From the NCBI GenBank assembly GCA_030267565.1, contig BRXU01000009.1, positions 1,262,001 through 1,326,000 on the forward strand: 64,000 bases of DNA. Direction: 5' to 3'. A program made the translations under genes and the position numbers. Origin of the DNA: Pleodorina starrii (taxonomy: Eukaryota > Chlorophyta > Chlorophyceae > Chlamydomonadales > Volvocaceae). Below the pieces are notes generated by a model. That model was not told the origin of the DNA, did no database searches, and worked only from the letters and a program-made list of their open reading frames with translations. Positions 50,201 through 60,191 of the stretch are shown piece by piece (the stretch's first letter is position 1; each line of letters begins with the position of its first letter).

Positions 50201-50648
50201 GATGAATGCAAGTTCTCCATTCGTGACGTGTGGAGCAGAAGCACGGTTGGGCCCTAGAACCTGCCGGCTCAGGCCGCCACGGTCAGCCAGCGGCCCACCT
50301 GGCGACGCACAGCAGGCAGGCCTTCACGTCGGCGGGCAGGTGCGCCAGGTGGGGCCCCAGCTGTAGAACAAGCGAGTCAATGTGGCGGCCCAGGTAGCCC
50401 AGGCACAGCGCCCGCAGGGTGGGCACCCGACCCGCCTGCGGCGGCGTGGCGCCCACGGCTGGAGCCAGCACCTCGCTCAGGATGATGGAATGGTGGCTCC
50501 CTGAGGGACGGGCCTCCGGCTCACGGCTTCCAGAAGACCCCGCAGGCTCTGCTGCGCGCTGACCGCGGTCTGCGCAGGAGCGGTCCGAAGCCCAAGGGCA
50601 GAAAGCATGTCGTGACTCTACTAATGCATGCAAGATGTGTAGAAGCAT
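47296..50648 (-). CDS. Leucine-rich-repeat (RNI-like) protein of the plant type
   Basis: Six exons, 5' to 3': 50648-50299, 50027-49919, 49668-49513, 49086-49002, 48650-47776, 47406-47296, in phase throughout, about 561 residues. The readable core is HLPADVKACLLCVARRRGLL, then LADEGWTLMDLAGATALTER, then leucine-rich repeats (CPRLRALDLTGLTAPTPALL and CPSLELLLVVGDC), then DSWEDVVQG, LQRLKLLVWPHPP and TVNPRVAVVEALPP, and a charged C-terminal helix region with ELHIAEKFRRAYEEQ and DARLRAKALKEA. From memory this order (LPxxxK...ARRR, LDLSG-like, SWEELD-like, LRWLVWP-like, NP, IAEKFR) matches a conserved land-plant LRR family of unknown role. The algal protein has about 200 extra residues rich in Pro, Ser, Gln and His (polyQ and HQHQSHPHHP-type) inserted before IAEKF. 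Binding partner and location are unknown. The start codon and first 70 residues are uncertain. Confidence 0.75.
49449..49475. repeat. CA-type microsatellite in an LRR-gene intron
   Basis: A run of CA dinucleotides with a few interruptions lies in the third intron of the leucine-rich-repeat gene. Confidence 0.8.
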
Positions 50649-51061
50649 GAAAATCTTCGCTTATTGTGTTCTGACTTGCCGTGAGAAACATCGCCTTCGC
50701 CCCAGGCATCGGCACTTCGCCAAGCCATATGACGTCAAACCAGCTCCTCCTTCAGTTTGTCACAGCTGTTGTGACAAATCCAGATTGTATCAAGCAAATC
50801 AGTCAATTAAAGCGTTGTGCACAGAAGCCAAGGCTGCCTGGCACTTCGGGCAGAACGATGAAATGCGCATATAACCACTAACTAAATAGTGTGCAGCAAG
50901 ATCCTTGACATTCTAGAGGGCGCTGTCCGCTCTTCGGATGTTCGGCATGTCGGCAAGCAGAAAGTTGGTTGTAGTTGCGCCGTTGGCAGCGCTGTTGGCA
51001 ACGGCCAACAGCTCAGCCACAAGCGGACTAGCGGAGTACCTTGGGTAAACGCGGGTTTCTT

Positions 51062-51718
51062 CGTTCACTGAAAGGAGAATGAACGTTCACTGAATCTGCA
51101 CTGAACGCTCACCGTGAACGTTCAGTGAAGGTTCACCGTTCATCGTTCAGGCCCTTGTACTGCAAGCAAAGCGAAATTAAAGTCCTTTTGTGATTTTGAC
51201 TGGGGCACAAATAACGAACCGATACAAGGCCAAGCAGTTATGTGAATACCTTTCATGTGCACGGGAACAGCCAACCCTCAGCCAACAGCGCTGGCGCATG
51301 CGTCGATGCGTGCCGTACTATTTTGCGAAATAGTACGACCTACAAGCGCACCGGTCCCTCACCACGGTCGGCACTCCCAAATGAATTTCTCTGCCGGCTA
51401 GTTTTGCATAAAGTGTTAAAGTCAACATGGATCTTGACAAGGCGCTGCTGCTTCTCGACAAGCATTGGCCGGCCGTGCATCCTCAGACAATTTATTTAAT
51501 CGGGTCCGGCATTTCGTTTGATGCACCTGCAGCTGCGGCCATGCTTGCGTATTTGGAAGACGGGAGCACCATTGACGTCGGCCACCTGGCTTTGACGAAC
51601 TTTCACTGAACAACGTTCACTGAACATTCAGTGAACGTTCCCCGTGACTGTTCGCTGAACATTCAGTGAACGTTCCCCGTGACTGTTCGCTGAACATTCA
51701 ATGAACGTTCAGCGAAAA
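51062..51718. mobile_element. Composite element flanked by GAACGTTCACTGAA clusters
   Basis: The left flank (51,062-51,150) and right flank (51,601-51,718) are built of overlapping palindromic pieces such as GAACGTTCACTGAA and TTCAGTGAACGTTC. The right flank includes a 35-bp unit, beginning GAACATTCAGTGAACGTTCC, repeated about twice. The flanks are roughly inverted relative to each other, like subterminal repeats of a transposon. The interior (51,200-51,463) is a reverse-oriented fragment of the TIR element family, followed by about 140 bp of unique sequence that extends its minus-family frame (MDLDKALLLLDK...). Confidence 0.55.
51200..51463 (-). repeat. Inverted fragment of the TIR element family
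   Basis: The sequence matches the reverse complement of 59,345-59,580 (and the equivalent part of 24,825-26,480), including the AATAGTAC palindrome. It carries a short insertion of about 30 bp (AACCCTCAGCCAACAGCGC region) and scattered substitutions. No element end is present, so this is a fragment. Confidence 0.8.
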
Positions 51719-53412
51719 GTCACCAGTCGTTCACGTCGTGAACGGAAACACCGGGGCCAGCCCGCGCTTACACTAAGTAGAGCACAAGCGCAAGCCAGGG
51801 ATGGCGCAAGCCGGAGACCGCACGGCGCACGCCGCAAAGTTCGCTCAGAGTTCATGCGTGCAGGGCAGGGCGTGCGGACGACCGGCACGGACGGGCGACA
51901 CCCCGCCCTGGCTGCTGCCCTAGCATGGCAGCCGCCGTCGTCCGCACGCTTTTTCTGCATGTCAGTGCTGTGCTGCCGGCATATCTACGTGTGGATGGCA
52001 TGGCTGAAAATTCCTTTAGACTCAAGAGCGTGGCATAGACATGCAGATACAGAGCACCGAAGGCCTTTGGCGAATTGCGAAGACACTGCAGTCCGCCTGG
52101 TCCCTCCTGGTCTGGCCTGGTCAAAAGTGCGCCTCACTTTTCTGATCTCTGCGGCGACCCGAGCCCAGTTACATCTCAGTTGATGACTAGTATTTTTTAC
52201 TTATTTCCGACTGAGCATGCTGGGGAGTCTCGGACGCGCTACGCTATGCCGCCGCAAGCGAGACGCGCGCCACGACGGATCGGTGGAGCCAGGTGGAGCG
52301 TCGCACACTTCACATACGGTAATGTGACGCACGAGACTCGCTCGACCCAGATTTGCTTATCTCGTGTACCAGTACAATTGACTTCTTAGGGTGCAACCGG
52401 TGGCCTTAGTACATCATTTAATAATCCTGAACGTGGAAGTGTGAGTAGTGTGAGTCAGGTGTGACATGTATGACCGCCGCCCACCCGCCCCCATACGTGC
52501 CTGCTGTGAGGCTCACCACAGCCTGTTTCACAAGGATTCAAGGTGATAACTACACATAAAAATGCTATTGTTTTCTCCCTGGCTGCGGACTGCTGCAGTC
52601 AGCTTCATCGTACGTTAACGGTATTACGAACTGCTGGGGCTATTGATATGATGTCTGCGCATTTGTTAACATCAATAAACCTGCTCATACATACATCTAA
52701 ACATACGTTTATCCAAGCAGACACGTGAGCTAAAAGCATGATCGCGCACTTACGGAACTGGATTGGCAGCATATCGGTAAAAGTAAGAGGATTACAGTCA
52801 GGAGTCACCCCTTAATAAAAAAGGTAGGGCTGATGTTGAGTATTCTGTTTTATGGTGGCCAGTAATGTACCCAGTCGTCCTGTCGGCACCTGTCCACATT
52901 CAGCTCCAACCTATCCCGCTCGCCGGCATCCGGCCATAGACGGCTTCAACACCAGCTTTCGCGCACGATAACTGATTATCATTTTTGTTGACGACCGGCT
53001 TCCGGATTGTTCGCCTGTTGACAGCATGACAGGTACCTAACCTTCTGCTTTTGGTCCCTTCCGCGCCTCGCTCCCCCAGGCCTAACAGTCCACCTTAAAG
53101 AGTCCTACGACTAAGCGTTACATAATTCCCGTCATTCGCGACTTCAAATAAGTCCCAAGGTACGGGATTTCCCGGGTTCCCTTCGTTACGGCAGTGCAAG
53201 GTAGTCCATGCAGCGCCCCCGGCACGTATGGGTAGCTGTTCAGGAGGGTTCAGGTATGGGGTTACGCATTCCCAAACCATGTAACAAACAGGCCATGTAG
53301 CGCCCCGGTGCTCCATCCAGCCTCGTCCACAACTCCGCGTCACCAGTCACCACATCCTCCGGTGCCTCCTGTCCCTCCCTCCACTCACACACAGGCCGCC
53401 GTCAACAAAGCC

Positions 53413-55035
53413 ATGGCGCGAGGCGCCACCGCCAACGCCGGCGCCCTGATCGCCACTGCCCTGGCGATTGCGGTGCTGGCGCTCCAGAGCAGCTTTGCCG
53501 CCGTCGACGCCTTCGCCATCATCCCCTCCCCCTCCTCCTCCTCCCCCTCCTCCCCTTCCTCCTCCCCGCCGTCACCGCAGCCCACCTGCGGCGAATTCAT
53601 CCAGCTCAGCCGCAACGGCGTGCCCTTCTCGGCGCTCAACGTCCCGCTGCGCCTCACCGCCACCGGCTCCACCGCCGCCACCAACTCCTCCAGCGCCATC
53701 GTCACCAACGCCTCCTGGAACTTGTTCTGGAAGTTTGTGCTGGACGGCTACCCCAACTGGGTCCTCAACGTGACTGACCTGGACGTGGCAACCGTCCAGT
53801 TCAACTTCTTTACCCAGTCGGAGTGGCGCGGACTGTACAACGGCTCGCGGGGTTGCGGGGCGCCGCTGGACGCGTATCTGCCACTGCGCTACCAGAAGCT
53901 GACGCCCGGCCAGAACATCGGCCAGAGCATCTTCACCATCCGCTTCAACCTGGTAGCTCTGGAGCCTTGCCAGCCGTTCGACGTGTACTGGGTAGTCAAG
54001 GTCAACGCGACAGCGGCGTCCGGCGGCGGCGGCGGTGGGTCGTCGTCGACGCCGCTGCGGACGTTCTGGGCGGCTGCGGACTGGGTGCCGGCCAAGGATC
54101 CGTCCAACCCTACCTGCCCTGACTCACCCACCGCCTGGGGCTATACCCACTTATCAGCGACGTACTGCCCATGCGGCGCGCGCGCACCACCACCGCCGCC
54201 GCAGCCGCAGCCCAAGCCAGCGCCGCCGCTGCCGCCGCCGGTCTGCAGCGACACGACCCTGTTGCTGAGCCGCAACGGCGTCTACACCGACACCATCTCA
54301 GCACCGGTGCGCAACGGCTGGACGATGCAGGAGCTGGCGCCGTCGATGATCACGATGAACGTGACATGGAAGCTGGACGAAGCTGCCGGCGTCGAGAAGG
54401 GCCAGCCGGTGTGGGCGCTGAACTGGACGGGGCCGGCCTTCAACGCCATGCCGTACATCATGACGGTCAATGAAACCGTTTTTAAGACGTTGTACGGCAA
54501 GGGCGCCAGGGGCGCTGGCGGCGGCTGCAGCCCGCCCAACTTCCTGATGTACGCGGGCGTGTCGGCCTTCGTGAACAGGACGCTCGGTGTGGGCCCACTG
54601 TACGGCGATCTTTTGTACGGCGATCTGGACGCCATGCTGCGTCCCTGCAAGCCGCTGACGCTGTACCTCCTGGTCAGTCTGCAAGACTTTATCGGGACGG
54701 GCCCGCCGATGTGGGCCGGTGCCGACTGGGTCCGGGCCAACGACCCGTCCAACCCCATCTGCCCCAATTCGACCACCAACTGGGCTTACACGCAGATCGA
54801 GGTGACGCGCTGTCCCTGCCGCCGCCGCCGACCGGCCTCCCCCAATCCCGGCCCCAGCCGAAGCCCGGTGCCGCCGTCGCCGGCTAAGAGCCCGCGTCCG
54901 TCGTCGCCGCCACCCCGCGCGTCGCCGTCGCCGTCACCGTCGCCGTCGCCGCCACCGCGTCATTCCTCGCCGTCGCCGCCGCCGCGTCATTCCTCGCCGT
55001 CGCCGCCGCCGCCGCCACTTAGAGGGTTTATGTAA
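53413..55035 (+). CDS. Secreted two-domain hydroxyproline-rich glycoprotein (wall/matrix type)
   Basis: An intronless 540-residue protein. Residues 1-35 form a signal peptide (hydrophobic AGALIATALAIAVLALQSSF, cleavage likely after AVDAFA). A Ser/Pro spacer precedes domain 1 (about 59-254). A proline spacer (PPPPPQPQPKPAPPLPPP) leads to domain 2 (about 278-469). A Ser-Pro tail with RHSSPSPPP repeats ends in RGFM. The domains are clearly duplicates: both open with Cys, then LSRNGV; both have GCxxP, PCxP and ADWVxAxDPSNPxCPxS followed by W-Y-T; and both close with CPC. Ser-Pro tracts are typical of heavily glycosylated volvocine extracellular matrix proteins. I do not see the usual pherophorin cysteine pattern, so I avoid that name. 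The ATG in GCCATGG was chosen because it starts the signal peptide. Confidence 0.85.
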   Translation: MARGATANAGALIATALAIAVLALQSSFAAVDAFAIIPSPSSSSPSSPSSSPPSPQPTCGEFIQLSRNGVPFSALNVPLRLTATGSTAATNSSSAIVTNASWNLFWKFVLDGYPNWVLNVTDLDVATVQFNFFTQSEWRGLYNGSRGCGAPLDAYLPLRYQKLTPGQNIGQSIFTIRFNLVALEPCQPFDVYWVVKVNATAASGGGGGGSSSTPLRTFWAAADWVPAKDPSNPTCPDSPTAWGYTHLSATYCPCGARAPPPPPQPQPKPAPPLPPPVCSDTTLLLSRNGVYTDTISAPVRNGWTMQELAPSMITMNVTWKLDEAAGVEKGQPVWALNWTGPAFNAMPYIMTVNETVFKTLYGKGARGAGGGCSPPNFLMYAGVSAFVNRTLGVGPLYGDLLYGDLDAMLRPCKPLTLYLLVSLQDFIGTGPPMWAGADWVRANDPSNPICPNSTTNWAYTQIEVTRCPCRRRRPASPNPGPSRSPVPPSPAKSPRPSSPPPRASPSPSPSPSPPPRHSSPSPPPRHSSPSPPPPPLRGFM

Positions 55036-55067
55036 ATAGCTGGGTTAGCTAGGTCCGTACTTACTTC

Positions 55068-55072
55068 TGTAA
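55068..55072 (+). promoter_or_regulatory. TGTAA polyadenylation-type motif after the wall-glycoprotein gene
   Basis: TGTAA lies 33 bases after the stop codon of the glycoprotein gene, in the usual position for the green algal polyadenylation signal. Another TGTAA overlaps the stop codon itself at 55,031-55,035. Confidence 0.5.
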
Positions 55073-56559
55073 TATGAGTGCTGAACAAAGTAAGTAGAGC
55101 CTGGAAATTGAGCGTGCGCGTTTCGTATATGTGTACATCTTATTTGTTGGAGCCTTTGTTTGTGAGTGATGGGCGCTCGGCGGGGCTCGGATGCGGGTGC
55201 TCAGCATGTGTTGGCGGGCGTGGGTGTGCGAGACAGCCGGATGACTGGCAAGTAATGCCCGGCGCTGCTGTGATTCAGCGTTGAGTGGCAGCTCCTCGCG
55301 GGGAGGGACGGTCATGGGTTTCGTACGTACGCCCGGCGTTGCGGACTTATCCGGGCTGCATATTCCGCCAACAACGACCTCCCACCCGCCGAGGGAGCGA
55401 GCGTTGAAGACGGAGCTCAGGTGGAAGTGGTACGCGACGTGTCGGCCCGCGGGGCTTATCAGTCGTACCTGCAATTTTGCATGGCACATTCGCGCCTTCG
55501 TTCAAACATCAGCTTGTCCTGTTACCGTATGGCAAAATCTGAGGCGCATGTCACCGGTGGCACTTGTACCTTTGCAAATGTACCTGCACAATGTCGGAAG
55601 CGAGGGCGGCCGATGCCGCTGAGCTTCTGATGCAAAAGAACTTTATGCGAAACGCTGATGTGCCGATTTTGGCGTTCCTCGTATGCACGAGATAAGCCAG
55701 TCATGAAATTATGGTCAGAAAAAAATTGCCGAGCCCATAGCCATCTTCATACAAGATAAGTGAGGATGTCTGCCGCCTAAGGACCAAGAGGAGCTGAGCG
55801 GCTTACCCCGCAGTGACCCGTGGGTCGTTGACGGCACATTGCGCCGCCGCGTCCCTTCTGGGCATCCTGTAGTCGCTGTGCTGTGAAATGTTGTCTTCTC
55901 AGCCGAGATGGGTTGGAGAGTTGAAGCGCCTGCAACGCGCTCGGGGTTTGACAACGTCACGGCAAAGGAAAATTGAAATTGTAAAGCAAGGGGAGCAAGC
56001 ATGCGTCTCAGCAGTTAGAAAAGGACAGGACCATGGTGGGTGGCGTTGTGGGGTTGACGTGCAAGCCCCCTCGCTGAAATGATCTTCCGCGTCAGGACGA
56101 CGTGTTGCACGACAGGCTCGCTTCTAGGTGCTAAACTCCCTGCGCTCCCTTCACGATGCCCACAATTCACGTAACGACATTTCCCACAAACAAAGGTCGG
56201 CCCTTTGTTCCTCGCGCCTACTTTTAATCCTCGCCGCCACGGGCCCGGGTCAGCCGTGGTCAGCCGCCACAAACAGGCATCGCGCCCTTTCCGGCCTTCT
56301 CAACAGAAATCAAACAAGATCGTTTTATTGTTTTACGGACAGCGTCAAACGCCCTGACGGCGTGAACGCCAGCGCTTTCCAACGCCCAGTCACGTCTACG
56401 CGCGCCTTCTCATCGCGCCTCTTTTTCTCCCGAGCCACCGGCAACGTTGAGCCGCAGCATCCGCAGCCTTTTAGCGCTCAGCGCAGTCTACCTCGCGCCT
56501 TGTATTTTGTTAGAATTTCACCGGGCAACAAGGTGAGCAGCTTTGCGGCAGAAAGGAAG
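55073..56559. other. Intergenic region with a dispersed repeat
   Basis: No supported exon. It contains the ~180-bp dispersed repeat at 55,434-55,610. The reading frame of the next gene is open upstream from 56,128, but that part has poor protein character and is treated as 5' UTR or promoter. Confidence 0.5.
55434..55610 (+). repeat. Dispersed ~180-bp repeat, copy 2
   Basis: Direct-orientation relative of 46,255-46,434, beginning TCGGCCCGCGGGGCTTATCA. It differs by scattered substitutions and a few small deletions (for example CATCAGC versus CATACATCAGC). Confidence 0.75.
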
Positions 56560-57557
56560 ATGCTCGAGGTCTATCGTCACGGCGCGCGGCATGGCGCGTT
56601 CGGGAGCCACCACCACCACCATCACGTCACGGCGCTTCAGCCGCACCGCCCAACTGTGAGCAGCGGCTTTGGCGCTATCGGGGATTGGACGGACGCGCTG
56701 CTGCCTCGGAGCTCCTCCTCGCCCTCGACCTCCTTCAACGTCTGGGAGCTATCGCCGAACAAGCTCCGCACCGCGGCAGTCGCCTTCACATTCGTCGTAA
56801 CAGCTGGCTACATTAGCTTGCTAGCAGCCGGCGGTGAGCAGGGCAAAAGTCTTGGCGACGCTCTCCTCGGGGCGTTTCGCGAGCTCGGCGAGCAAATTCG
56901 GTAACACCAAACACTTACTCCTCTCCTTTTTCCTCGCTCGCCACGTATATGCAGTCAATACTGATAATGATCTAGATGGCTGGAAGCAGCATCTGCGCAT
57001 CGTCGCTCCCTCGCTGGCCGCCTCTCGGCCCTGTGGCGAGCTCGCGACCGCATCCCGCTTCCGCGTATCCCTCCCCGAAACGCCTCCCTCTCTCACATCC
57101 ACATCCGCCCCCTGCCGCCTCCTTCGCCGCCCCTCCCTTCCCTCCCGTCGCCTCCGGTCGCACCACAGGTCTTCTGGCTATCCTGGTCACAGGCGCGGTC
57201 GTCACTTGCTGCGTACTCCTGACTGTGCTCACGTGCGCCACCCTCATAACGCTCATCGTGACGGGGGTACCCGTGGGATACGCATTCCTCCGCCTGGCCA
57301 TGGCGACGCGTGGCGGCAAGGCCAACCAGTTCGGTGGCTTCGGCGGCGGCGGTGGCGGCGGCGCCGCCGCGCCGGGCTTGTTTTCCGGGCTGTTTGGCGG
57401 CGGCGGGGGGCAGCAGCGCGCCGACGACCGAGAGGCCGAGGCCCCCGGCGGCGGCGCCGGTGGTTTCGGTGCGCGATCGTATGGCGCCGGCGGCGGCGGC
57501 GGCAGCGGGGGATGGCGCTTCCGAGCTGACGGTGACGAGGAGGCGGAGGATGAGTGA
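56560..57557 (+). CDS. Small membrane protein with long hydrophobic hairpin and Gly-rich tail
   Basis: Two exons, 56560-56833 and 57169-57557, joined in phase, give about 220 residues. The N terminus is polar and includes six consecutive histidines. From about residue 72 a stretch of about 65 mostly hydrophobic residues spans the splice site (TAAVAFTFVVTAGYISLLAAG, then LLAILVTGAVVTCCVLLTVL and ATLITLIVTGVPVGYAFLRL), enough for two close membrane segments or a hairpin. The tail is Gly-rich (FGGFGGGGGGG) and ends acidic (DGDEEAEDE). The layout resembles lipid-droplet or ER hairpin proteins of the promethin/LDAF1 or oleosin sort, but no family motif such as the oleosin proline knot is visible. 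Function is therefore unknown. The ATG in AAGATGCTC was chosen; the frame is open further upstream. TGTAA motifs at 58,789 and 58,841 could end a long 3' UTR. Confidence 0.7.
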
Positions 57558-58910
57558 AAGGGCCCCTCGCGATGGCAATCAGAGGGGCGGCGGTGCGGGG
57601 ACCGGGGAGACGGGAAGAGGTGGGCGGGGCGAGGTGGGCGGGGGTGGGGTTATACGCGAATTGCAAAGCGCCGCGACGGCGTGAGAGCTGAAATGAGTTC
57701 CTTGGCTTTGGGAGGATGCAAGGAAGGAATGGGGCCATGCAGTGGGCGTAAGCCAAGAAGGACTAAAACGTGTGTTGCGGTGATGCCGACTTGCCGAATG
57801 TATACAGGAGGGGAAGGGACTGCCCGCTACAGGGGTTTTAGGTGCGGGGCCTGGGAGCGGAGGTAATGCTCCAGCACAGCAGCAGGCGGGGGGCCAGGCC
57901 TGGGAACGCAGCGGGAACGCAGCGGGTGGGCGCGCAGAACTGCCGCGAGGGCGCCTGCAACGCATTGATGCCGGTTCGAAACTTCCTCATTCATGGAGGG
58001 AGATTCGAACAGTTTTGCACACGGCACGTACGGCAAGTATGGTATTTAGTGCCCGAGTACTGTGTTGGTGCGCGCCCAGTGCTGGGGCGTGGTTTGTTGC
58101 GGCGTGCCGCGAGGGGGTTGGATGGCTTGGGCAATGATCTGTATGGAACTAGTTGGCTGCGACGTCTTGTTAGGTTGAAACCGAGGCCGGCAGGGCGCGC
58201 CGCGATGAGGAGGTGAGGGATGCCCGGCTCGGCCGAGAGAATTCCCGAGTCGGAGTCGCCGTCCGAAGCGCAGCGCTGCGCTACGTGGCATGACTGCAGG
58301 ACGGGTACTATGGGGCGGGTGTGGCGAAGCCGGACGGACGTGGGGGGCGGGCAGCCAGGGGGACTGCGAAGATCATTTTGGAATGCCTGGAATGCCTGCC
58401 TGGTTGACGCCGCCGGAGCAGGGGCCTGTGCGCCGTGCCCCGACGGCGCCTGATGGGCGATGTGGAGGCGCCAGGGCCGTGTGTGTCTGTCACGGAACGG
58501 CGGCTGAGTTGCGTGGACGGAGCACGTTGCATTGTACAACAGTGTGTACGCATGGTATGGCTGCTGCCCTACCAAGAATATGTTCGACAGCTTTTGCGCG
58601 ACGGGGCGGAGTGTCAAGGAGCAGTGCAGCGCAACCCGGACTGTGTGCGTGGTAGTATGCGCGTGCGTGTGTGTTTGTGTGTTGGCGCCGCGGCAACGAT
58701 GCGCCGAGTGGGCTTGCATGGCAGCAGCAGCAGCAACCGGGAATGGCAACAACAGTGAAGACGACAGACCCGCTGGCCCGCTGGCGTTTGTAACGGGTGG
58801 TGGGTCTCCTGTGTGGGCCGTCTAGAAGGGATACAGGTACTGTAATCTCCTGCTCAGAGTGAGGCACGAATGAAACCGATGAAGCTGAACACATGTGTGG
58901 GTTATAGCCA
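57558..58910. other. Likely long 3' UTR and intergenic sequence
   Basis: No exon series is supported. It contains GT-rich microsatellite-like sequence near 58,655-58,685 and TGTAA motifs at 58,789-58,793 and 58,841-58,845 on the plus strand. ORFs on either strand are short and low in complexity. Confidence 0.4.
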
Positions 58911-60191
58911 ATTTACATGGCACGTTACGTTACCTCACGTTTACATGTAAAGTGGCAGGCCCAAACGGATCCCAATTTACATGGGCTGTTTTGGGGACGT
59001 TATGTCTGTTGGCGCGAGGTCCGTACACACTATGTTTTGAGGCGGTAACGTCAAAGCGCCCATGTCATATCACTCCAGCACGATGTTAAACCCTTAGGAC
59101 GAAGCCTGCGAGCGTCGTTGCCAATAATGGAACCCGACGCGGTGAGGTCGGCCTCATCGCGCGAGAGCTCGTTCTCAGAGTACGCCAAGCCCTTGATGGC
59201 GGTTTCATCGCGCTCATTCTTTGCATATTGATTGTACTAAAGTTGTGCGGCGTCGGCGAGCGGCTGCGACCGCGGCCGGCCCTGCGCGGCGTCAGGCGGC
59301 GTCGGCATGGCTCTCGGAAGCTCGGCCTGACCGACCACTGTGTCTTGTCGAGAAGCAGCAGCGCCTTGTCAAGATCCATGTTGACTTTATGAAGGACTAC
59401 CCGGCAGCGAAACTCATTCGGGAGTGCCGAGCTGCCGACCGTGGTGAGGGACCGGTGCGCTTGCAGGTCGTACTATTTTGGAAAATAGTACGGCACGCAT
59501 GCTCCAGCGCTGTTCCCGCGCACATAAAAGGTATTCACATAACTGCTTGGCCTTGTATCGGTTCGTTATATGTACCCCAGCAGCTTTGGTCACTTAGGCA
59601 GCTATTCATAAATGGACATGACCACGCAATTGCACGGGATTGCATTAAACAAGCAGAGGACATCAAGGCCGTGCGTGATATAGCACTATTCCAGCTCGCG
59701 CGGTATGTTGCAGATTTGAAAGTCAATTCGGTGATAGTGTTGAGTGATGGCCGCCAGGCCAAGGCCCCAGCGAATGCTTCCCCGAGCGCGATACTCAGCA
59801 TGACACGTGGGAGCCTTGATTCCGGACACATGCCTGGCTTAAGCATAGTGCATAGGAGTAGTGCTCTGCTGCCGCTGCGCTTGTGCGGAGTTGCCCTTCG
59901 TCATGTATTAAGTTTGGCGAGGAGTTCGCAGTGGGAACGCGATGGAGATCGTCGAGCGCTTGTTATACCAAGTTTATGAAATAACTGAAGGATTGGTCTT
60001 GAAGGAAATGAAAACTATGCTAAAATGAGGTTGTACTGGCTGTAACGGGGCGAGGGGTCAACGTTTGGTCAATTACCCCCCCCCCTGGGGCCACGTTAGA
60101 CTTTTTGGCCACGTAACGTGTAACGGACCCGTTACCCCATGCGAACTGACCACGTTTCCTGTAAAGTGATAACGTAACGTGTCATGTAAAT
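58911..60191. mobile_element. TIR-bearing DNA-transposon-like repeat, copy 2
   Basis: The left end ATTTACATGGCACGTTACGT and the inverted right end ATTTACATGACACGTTACGT differ at one of 20 positions, which defines terminal inverted repeats of at least 23 bp. The interior matches 24,825-26,480 through almost its whole length. A plus-strand frame (59,221-59,979, 252 codons) stays open here but is interrupted in copy 1; a minus-strand frame (59,086-59,379) carries MDLDKALLLLDKTQWSV. Neither shows a transposase signature I recognise. It is the cleaner and shorter of the two copies. Confidence 0.75.

Larger units (their letters stand above)
50649..53412. other. Intergenic region between the LRR gene and the wall-glycoprotein gene
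   Basis: About 2.8 kb without a supported gene. It contains the GAACGTTC-rich composite element at 51,062-51,718 described separately. The rest (50,649-51,061 and 51,719-53,412) has only short chance ORFs. The start region of the LRR gene faces the start region of the wall-glycoprotein gene, so divergent promoters should lie here, but none is recognisable by eye. Confidence 0.5.

Noticed and set aside
53413..55035. Calling the two-domain glycoprotein a pherophorin
   Set aside because: The Pro-rich architecture fits, but the cysteine and aromatic pattern I associate with the pherophorin domain is not visible, so only a general extracellular-glycoprotein name is given.
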